A stretch of DNA of 64,000 nt, from positions 39,287,030-39,351,029 of the forward strand of contig CM057841.1 in assembly GCA_030068075.1 (NCBI GenBank). Reading direction: 5' to 3'. The stretch's first letter is position 1. Every line of letters begins with the position of its first letter. This document shows positions 57,326 to 64,000 of the stretch, in pieces. Origin of the DNA: Paguma larvata. Taxonomy: Eukaryota > Chordata > Mammalia > Carnivora > Viverridae. The notes under the pieces were generated by a model that was not told the origin of the DNA, did no database searches, and saw nothing but the letters and a program-made list of their open reading frames with translations. Made by a program: the position numbers and the translations under genes.

Positions 57326-58085
57326 ATTTTATTGCTATCTTAAAATTATTAAATGACAATTATGAATTACCTTAAAACAAGAGAACGTATAAATCTTGCC
57401 AAGTATATAGAAGTTATAAAAATAATAAATTTATTGTCCCCCTTCCAACTCTTGCTGCCAGCCTAAGAACTCCTCAAAGGCACAAATCACGTTGCAATCA
57501 TTTATGTCTCTCCTAACTACAGGCAAATGACACAATAAGGGTGTTAACAACCTTGCGTTCAACAAATAATGGATAGATGGATGACTAATCAGATGAATAC
57601 ATGAGTTGTCCTCCTGAGAAACTACTTAAGAATGTTTGTGTTTGGAAGAAAGGATACTAAAAAAGTCAGTCTGAAAGTTTCTAAACACATTTTTCAATAC
57701 TCTTACATAATATTAATACTTGATTAGGATCTCCTAAACATAAACAGGTGAAATTTAATTATTCTATCTTCTTCTATGGTGAATAAAGTGTGATTATTTT
57801 ATTTTTTGCAGAATTATTTGAGTAATGTTTATGACCAGCATGCAATGTATGTCAACCTTAGAACTTCAGAGCATACAAAAAAATTTACAAAAGAAAACAA
57901 TCATGTAGAATACCACCATCCTCCAATCACCACTAATATGTTTGTTGTTATCTAGAAATATTAAATTCAGTCATTTATTTTCAAAAGAGAAGACAATTAC
58001 CCAAATCAAATAATGGTAGAATAATATACTTAATTGGAAAATATGGTTACATAACTCATGAGTTCTTATTTCAGAACAACAGGTG
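57326..58085. other. Unique AT-rich sequence
   Basis: Nothing recognised. Confidence 0.5.
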
Positions 58086-58768
58086 CGTGGTGGTGGGAAT
58101 GCAAATTGGTGCAGGCCCTCTGGGAAAGTGTGTAGGTTATTCAAAAAATTAAAAATAGCATTACCCTATGACCCACCAATAGCACTACTAGGATTTTATC
58201 CAAAGGATACAGGAGTGCTGATTCATAGGGGCACATGTACCTAAATATTTACAGCAGCACTTTCAACAATAGTCAAATTATGAAAAGAGCCTAAATGTCC
58301 ATCAACAGATGAATCAATAAAGAACAGGTGGTTTATATATAGAGTGGAATATTACTTGGCAATGAGAAAGAATGAAATCATGCCATTTGCAGCAACATGG
58401 ATGGAACTGGAGGCTTTATGCTAAGTGAAATAAGTCAGAGAAACACAGATATCATATATTTTCACTCATATGTGGAATCTGAGAAACTTAATAGAAGACC
58501 ATGGAGGAAAGGAAAGGGAAAAACATAGTTACAAACAGAGAGACAGGGAGGCAAGCCATAAGAGACTCTTAAATAAGGAAAAGAAACTGAGGGTTGATGG
58601 AGGTTAGGGTGGGGAGAGTGGAAATTGCGTGATGGGATTTAGGAGGGCACTTGTTGGGATGAGTACCGGTGTTCTATGTAAGTGATGAATCAAAGGAATC
58701 TACCTCCAAACCCAAAAGCACACTATATACACTGTATGTTAGCCAACTTGACAATAAATTATATTTTT
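58086..58768 (+). mobile_element. LINE-1 3' end, 5'-truncated
   Basis: Starts 'ggtgggaatgcaaattggtgcag' (ORF2 3' end) and passes 'attaccctatgacccaccaatagcactactaggattttatcc', 'gatggaactggagg' and 'ctaagtgaaataagtcagag'. Ends at the full 3' terminus 'gacaataaattatatttttaaaaaa'. Non-coding. Confidence 0.92.
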
Positions 58769-58786
58769 AAAAAAATTGCAGGTTTT

Positions 58787-58964
58787 TTTGGACACCGGGG
58801 TGGCTCAGTTGGTTGGGCATTTGACTATTGTGGCTCAGGTCATGATTCCAGGGTTGTGGGATTGAGCCCCACATGGGGTTTCATGCGGAGCATGGAGCCT
58901 ATTTGGGATATCCTCTCTCTCTCTCCCCTTCTGTCTCTCTCCTCCAACTGTGCACTCTCTTTCT
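58787..58964 (+). mobile_element. CanSINE lacking its A-tail, fused to L1 3'UTR
   Basis: Complete 5' head ('gacaccggggtggctcagttggttggg') through the CT tract, but no AAATAAA tail. The sequence passes straight into L1 3'UTR at about 58964. Confidence 0.85.
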
Positions 58965-59259
58965 GCAAACCACAAGAGACTCTTAATGATAGAGGACAAA
59001 ATAGGGGTTGACGGAAGAAGGTGGGTGGGAGATGGGCTTGATGGGGGATGGGTATTAAGGAGGGCACTTGTGATGAACACTGGACATTATAGGTAAGTGA
59101 TGAATCACTGAATTCTACTCTTGAAATACATATTGAACTGTCTGTTAAATAACTAAAATTTAAATTTAAAAAGAAGGAAAATAATAAAATATAAGAAGAT
59201 ATGATATAATAAAATATAATATAATATAATAAAATGATTAAAACAGTAAAAAAAAAAAA
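58965..59259 (+). mobile_element. LINE-1 3'UTR fragment with poly-A
   Basis: 'ccacaagagactcttaatgatagaggacaaaataggggttgacgg', 'attaaggagggcacttgtgatgaacactgg' and 'tctgttaaataactaaaattt', then AATAT-rich tail and poly-A (to 59259). Confidence 0.88.
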
Positions 59260-59637
59260 CGAAGACTGCATTTTGAGTTTAATCAAATGCTATTCTGGCA
59301 TGTGTTGATCTAACTTGGTTTTGAAGTATCAAAGAGATAATCATCTGTGTACTTGTTGCCTTTATATAAACCTATTTTAAAAAGTCACCGCTTACTATTT
59401 TCAAATATAAAGCACCTGTACAAACAGAAATGAAAGGTAATGATCACACCCTTACTTTTATATTTAGAAAGAGTTTTATGAACATTTTGTATACAGGTGT
59501 TTAAAAATTTTCTTGTCTATGTATCAAAGAAACATTTTCGCCAAACAAGAGTTATAAAGTTTTTTAACTAAAATAAATATTTATCAAGCTTGTTAAAAAT
59601 TAAAAAAAATTAAAATTAAAATTTGAAAAAATAATTT
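59260..59637. other. Unique AT-rich sequence
   Basis: Nothing recognised. Confidence 0.5.
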
Positions 59638-59824
59638 AAAAAATTATGTTTATTCACTTTTGAAGTGGGTGGGAGAGGGCAGAGAGCAAGACACAGAATC
59701 CAAAGTAGGCTCCAGCCTCTGAGCTGACCGCACAGAGCCTGACTCAGGACTCGAACGCATGAATGAAAAGATTATCTCCTGAGCAGAAGTCGGTCGCTTA
59801 ACCAACTAAGCTACCCAAGTGCCT
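59638..59824 (-). mobile_element. CanSINE, GA tract deleted
   Basis: Minus-strand copy, from 'aattatgtttattcacttttga' to 'accaactaagctacccaagtgcc'. The GA-rich section is shortened. Confidence 0.9.
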
Positions 59825-60294
59825 GAAAAAACCTTTTGAGAGTTTTTTCAGTGAAATTTGATCTCTACCTCACATTCTATATAAAAAAATAGCAAAAACT
59901 ATAAAGTTTCTATAGCATAAGAAAGAAAAGAATACTTAACAGTATGGCCTTGAGTTAGGCAAAAATAAAAAAAAAATTACCTAGGACACAAAAAGCTCTA
60001 AATGTTAAACTAAAGAGACAAATGGGACTTTATCAAATTTTAAAAATTCTGCTCATCAATAGATGTCATAAAGAAAATGGAAAAACAAGACACAGATGAG
60101 AGGAATGTATTCGCAATACCTATATTTGACAAAGGACTTATATCTAGAATATACTAAATACCTTTATGAGTGAATAAAAAAAATAAAAGAAAAAAATGCA
60201 AACAACACAATTAAAAGCAGGTAAAAGTCTTGAACGGATGTTTCCTGGAATAAGACAAATGTGCCCAATATAGTTAGTCATCAAAAAAAAAACT

Positions 60295-60506
60295 AGTTGG
60301 GTGGCTCAGTTGGTTGGGCGGCAGACTTCGGCTCAGGTCATGATCTCAAGGTCTGTGAGTTCGAGCCCCACATCAGGCTCTGTGCTGATGGCTCAGAGCC
60401 TGGAGCCTGCTTCGGATTCTGTGTCTGCCTCTCTCTCTTCCCTTCCCCTCCTCATGCTCTGTCTCTCAAAAATAAATAAACATCAAAAAAAAAAAAAAAA
60501 AAAAAA
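60295..60506 (+). mobile_element. CanSINE with 5' end clipped
   Basis: Starts at 'ttgggtggctcagttgg' without the GGGGCGCC leader, CpG-retaining body (GGGCGGCAGACTTCGG, GAGTTCGAGCC), 23-A tail. AAAACTA direct repeat at the edges (60289-60295, about 60508-60515). Confidence 0.92.
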
Positions 60507-60718
60507 AGAAAACTAAAATGGGATAATACTTCACTTACAACACAATGACTTAAAATTAAGAGACAGACATCACTAAGTGTTGTCAAGAATGTGGAACACC
60601 TAAATTCTTATGTATTGCTGATGGGAGTTAGTATAAATTGGTATGCTTCTAAACATGTGTTAGCTCCTTAAAGTTAATTATATACCTACCATATGGCTTA
60701 GAATTTCCCTCATTGATA

Positions 60719-61226
60719 CTGTGTGACTTTCCTATTACTACTGTAACAAATTATCAAAAATTACAGGTTTAAATAAAAACAGAGTTATTACTTCACATTT
60801 CTGAATTCAAGATCCCAAAGTAAGTCTCAGAGGGCTAAAATCAAGGTGATGAGAGGGCTCCAGTTATTTCTGGAAGTGTAGGAAGACCATTCATTCTCAT
60901 GCTTTTTCTACCTGCTAGAGGTTACCCACATTTCTTGGCTTTGCTCCCCACTCCCTTCTACTCTCTAAGCCATCAATGGGCAAGTCTTTCATCACATCAT
61001 TGCAACACTGACTCTCCTGTCTCCCTCTTCCACATTTAAGGATACTTGTGATTATATTCGGTTCACCTGGTTATCCAGAAGATGGTCCCTATTTTAAGGT
61101 CAGCTGAATAGTAACATTAATTCCATCTGCAACTTCAATTCCATTTTACCATGAAACTAACGTATTCCACGTTCTGGGGATTAGATGTGGATATCTTTGA
61201 AAGACCATTATTCTGCCTACCATAGG
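60719..61226 (-). mobile_element. MLT1-type LTR (ERVL-MaLR), solo, inserted in ancient L1
   Basis: Read on the plus strand: 'tgtgactttcctattactactgtaacaaatta', 'gggctaaaatcaaggtgatgagagggctccag', 'ccctattttaaggtcagctgaatagtaacattaattccatctgcaac', 'ctggggattagatgtggatatctttg' and 'attctgcctaccata'. This is the reverse complement of an MLT1C/D-like LTR. Only LTR sequence is present. Confidence 0.88.
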
Positions 61227-61639
61227 CATTTATCTAAAACAAATGAAAACATGTTCATGATACTCTTGAACAAGCCTCTTTAAAATGGCTTTATTTATAA
61301 TAGCTGAAAACTAGCAACAACTCTAATGTTTATCATTAGAGCAACAAATATTAAACATGATGGTAAATTATTAGAAGGAAAAACTAAATCATTAAAGATG
61401 ATTTAATTGATACACTAAACAATCCCCAAAACATTACACTGAGCAAAAGAAGCAAGATGTAAGAATAAATACTACATGCTGCCATTTTAACGGCATTCAA
61501 GAGTACCAAAAGTTAACTATGGTTATAGAAAGAAGAATACTGGTACTTATAGCAATGTACGATTGACTGGAAGGTGGGGCAGAAAGAACATTTCTGAGAC
61601 AGAAGATGGAAATCTATTTTATCTGAGGTTGTGATTAAA

Positions 61640-61690
61640 CAACCTGTGTGTGTGTGTGTATGTGTGTGCATATATATTTTGTATATGTGT
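61640..61690. repeat. (TG)n/(TA)n microsatellite
   Basis: Interrupted TG run followed by CATATATATTTTGTATATG. Confidence 0.85.
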
Positions 61691-62057
61691 TTGTCTATCA
61701 GTACTAAGATCTATACATTTCACGGAGTGTAAATTGTACTTGATAAAACAAATTTAAAAACATATTGGAGTAATAAATAATTCACCTACATTTCTATAAT
61801 TAAACAACAGCAACGACCAAAAAGAAACAAACAAATAGTCGTGGCTATAATGTCGCTCTTGCTGGCTGATGTGAAATTGCAAATAAAATTTTTAAGTATA
61901 CTCTTTAAGTTTACTGTCTATGGAAATGTTCTCAACACAACTGAACACAGAAATTCTGTTTTTACCTTACTAGAGAAACTTTAGAGCTTTTCGAAGAATG
62001 TACATCAGGTATTATGTTTTCAACTTCATTGATGTATATTTGACCAAGTTGTAATAT

Positions 62058-62349
62058 AAATATATGTAGATAGATAGATTAGATAGATAGATAGATAGAT
62101 AGATACACAGATAGATAGAGATACAGATACATTTTATAAATTTATTTTTTTGAGAGAGAGAGACCTAAGCTGAGGAGCAGCAGAGAGAGACAGAGACAGA
62201 GACAGAGACAGAGACAGAGAGAGAATCCCAAGCACGCTCTGCACAGTGAGTACAGAAACTGACACAGAGCTTGATCCCAGAGGTGCAAAATCATGTCCTG
62301 AACCAAAATTGAAAGTCAGACACTTAACCAAATGAGCCATTCAGATTCC
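62058..62349 (-). mobile_element. CanSINE with GATA microsatellite grown in its tail
   Basis: Body 62138-62349 (GA tract, GACAGA repeat at about 62190-62220, head 'caaatgagccattcagattcccc'). The (GATA)n tract at 62069-62127 lies between the SINE body and the left target-site duplication. TSD-like repeats AAGTTGTAATATA (62045-62057) and CAGTTGTAGTATA (62350-62362). Confidence 0.87.
62069..62127. repeat. (GATA)n microsatellite
   Basis: About 12 GATA units with interruptions (GATTA, GATACACA, GATAGAGATACA). Confidence 0.93.
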
Positions 62350-62363
62350 CCAGTTGTAGTATA

Positions 62364-63285
62364 TTTTTAACTGGAATTTTTACACATGTGATTTAATATC
62401 CTGACTTTTATTCATATTTTGAAGGGCCTTTTACACTTAGCCAAAATAATTACTCACCGTTTAGATTTAACATATATTTAGCACCCATGATATACACTAA
62501 TCAGCAATAATTAAAAAATATAAAGTAATGCATTTTATCAATGTTGCTAGTTGTCTATACTTGAGCAGATTATAGGAAAAATAATCACAATGTCATGTCA
62601 GCCATTTCTAGGATTTTCTGAAACTTCAGTATTTGTATAAAACTGAGACGGTCACTCCTTCACTTTGAATGTAATTCTAAGTGGCTCAGTCCATTTTTTC
62701 ACAGAATTTTAACTAAACTTTTAAGCCATCTTAATACTTTCATTCTCAAATCTTTCCACTGCCTGAATCTTTGAGTACTAAACCAGGGCAGACTTCCTGA
62801 AAACATGAAATACTATATACCACCATTTTTGCCTAATCAACTCTGAACAGAATGTTATAGTATCCAACAGTTTAATTTGCTGCTTTTGAATCTTTTAGCG
62901 GAAACCTAAAACAGGTCTAGAGACTTAAATATATTTCATCAATGAAATATTAAAAAATAAAAACTATATTTTTATGAGAATCTAATAAATTTTAAAATGT
63001 TGTTAACTGTCCATTATGAGTTTTTGGAGAACCTTAGTTATTTTAACTGCTACTTATAAACCATGGGACCCCCATTGGCGTGAGTGGGTTTTTTTGGAAC
63101 TCATTTTATAGACACGATTTTTCAATGTGTTCAAAAATGAAGTTGTAGCACAGAACTTAGGTCCACTTAGAGAGCAAACATTGTTTCTGTTAAGTAATAA
63201 TGTGATATGGGTAGAGGTGGTAGAAAAGATGGAGAATGTGAGTAAAGATTATATTATGTAATATTCGCCTTTACTTCTTTATTTT
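62364..63285. other. Unique AT-rich sequence
   Basis: No gene or repeat recognised. Confidence 0.5.
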
Positions 63286-63465
63286 CACTTCCTTCCCTCT
63301 TTCCCTCCCTCAGTCTTCCTTCCTTCCTTCCTTCCTCCCTTCCTTCCTTCCTTCCTTCCTTCCTTCCTTCCTTCCTTCCTTCTTTCCTTCCTTCCTTCCT
63401 TTCATTCTTTCTTCCTTCCTTCTTTTTTTCCTCCCTTCTTCCCTTCCTCCCTTCCTCAGTTTCTT
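63286..63465. repeat. (TTCC)n microsatellite/minisatellite
   Basis: About 180 bp of TTCC units with TCCC, TTCTTT and CATT interruptions. Homopyrimidine on the plus strand. The Lys/Glu/Gly/Arg-rich antisense ORF over it is an artefact. Confidence 0.95.
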
Positions 63466-63594
63466 CTTTAGGACTATCCTCTCCAACACATTATTCATAC
63501 ACATTTTAAAGAAAAAAAAGAGAAAAGAGTAAAGGACAATTTTAACATTTTTATAGATTTATTTCTACCCTTCTTTCTTCAGTTCCTTCATTTT

Positions 63595-63790
63595 TCTTCC
63601 ATCCATCCAAACATCCTCCCCTGAAACTTTCCTAAAACCTACTATGTTCTAAGCTCTGTGCTAGATGCTGGCAATATAAGGATGTGACATGGTTCCTGAG
63701 CTTTAGATGTGCACTTTCTTGTGGGTTCACAAATGTATAAAATGGTAAGCACTTCACACAGTGATACACACTGAAATCAATTTATCTGAG
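63595..63790 (+). repeat. Probable MIR3/L2-type ancient repeat fragment
   Basis: 'cctactatgttctaagctctgtgctagatgctggcaatataagg...gacatggttcctgagcttta' matches the ancient mammalian core 'ctactatgtgccaggcactgtgctaggtgctggggatacaa..gacatggtccctgccctca'. Ends vaguely before 63800; nothing recognised from there to the window end. Confidence 0.5.
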
Positions 63791-64000
63791 GATCTGAAAG
63801 AAGTGAAAGGAGCATCGAAGGTCATACAGACCCAGGTTTGTAGCATGTCTTTGTAACAAAAGAAGGTTACTTCCCTTTTCAACCTTCACATCTCATGGGG
63901 ATATTATAAACAAGCACTGATAGTACAGGCTGAGAGTAATTTTTTCCTCCACTTTTATGTAGGGAAGATATAGTGAACAGAGAGACTTCATATAGCCTCC

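Larger units (their letters stand above)
59826..61765 (+). mobile_element. Ancient LINE-1 (ORF2 3' end plus 3'UTR), split twice
   Basis: Three blocks read as one old L1. First, 59826-60294: 'gggactttatcaaattttaaaaattctgctcatcaa', 'caaaggacttatatctagaatatac'. Second, 60507-60718: 'agtgttgtcaagaatgtgg', 'tattgctgatgggagtt'. Third, 61227-61765: 'ctttatttataatagctgaaaactagcaacaac', 'cattacactgagcaaaagaagcaag', 'tgtaaattgtacttgataaaac'. The interruptions are a CanSINE and an MLT1 LTR. A TG microsatellite (61640-61690) lies near the 3' end. Confidence 0.78.

Noticed and set aside
63286..63465. Regularly spaced short repeats that could suggest an array
   Set aside because: Pure tetranucleotide slippage repeat without spacers. 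No CRISPR-like repeat/spacer structure exists anywhere in the window.

Overview
This is nuclear DNA from a carnivoran mammal, almost certainly a feliform and most likely a cat-family species. The diagnostic evidence is about 23 tRNA-derived CanSINE copies, most of the felid type: a head close to GGGGCGCCTGGGTGGCTCAG, a pyrimidine-rich tract, and an AAATAAATAAA tail. They sit beside carnivore LINE-1 copies of several ages. Base composition is AT-rich and no intact protein-coding gene could be supported. The window reads as a gene desert or the inside of a very large intron. No operon, CRISPR array, rRNA, genuine tRNA gene or prokaryote-like system was seen.

Layout. 1-9.3 kb is mostly unique AT-rich sequence with microsatellites, an old LTR-like repeat (2.7-3.2 kb), MER5-like DNA-transposon relics, two CanSINEs and a strong 34-bp-arm hairpin (4227-4302). 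9.4-12.3 kb holds two consecutive plus-strand L1 3' ends. 12.3-23.9 kb is mainly unique sequence with CanSINEs, MIRs, an MLT1-type LTR and a compound AAG/TAG triplet repeat. It also holds the only candidate genic feature: a possible minus-strand 3'-terminal exon (coding part 14762-14932) with an in-phase acceptor and a polyadenylation-like site. 23.9-27.2 kb and 31.1-36.4 kb (perhaps to 38.7 kb) are old minus-strand L1s; the second is riddled with CanSINEs and contains a 5'-inverted (twin-primed) younger L1.

42.9-49.9 kb is a nearly complete plus-strand L1 of about 7 kb, with a 5'UTR, decayed ORF1 and ORF2, a 3'UTR, an A-rich tail and probable target-site duplications. It is dead: ORF2 has early stops, the RT FADD motif is altered, and a 55-bp piece of its own endonuclease region is inserted in the RT region. 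50-55 kb is largely unique. 55-64 kb contains nested CanSINEs, an L1M-type 5' fragment, further L1 3' ends including a possible SINE/L1 chimera, an ancient L1 split by an MLT1 LTR and a CanSINE, and GATA and TTCC microsatellites.

The biology visible here is transposition history. L1 machinery mobilised itself and the CanSINEs, and many target-site duplications can be read directly, giving a relative order of insertions. I found no convincing undescribed functional system. The most useful leads are the candidate terminal exon, the 4.2-kb hairpin, the antisense ORF in the L1 5'UTR and the internal L1 rearrangements.
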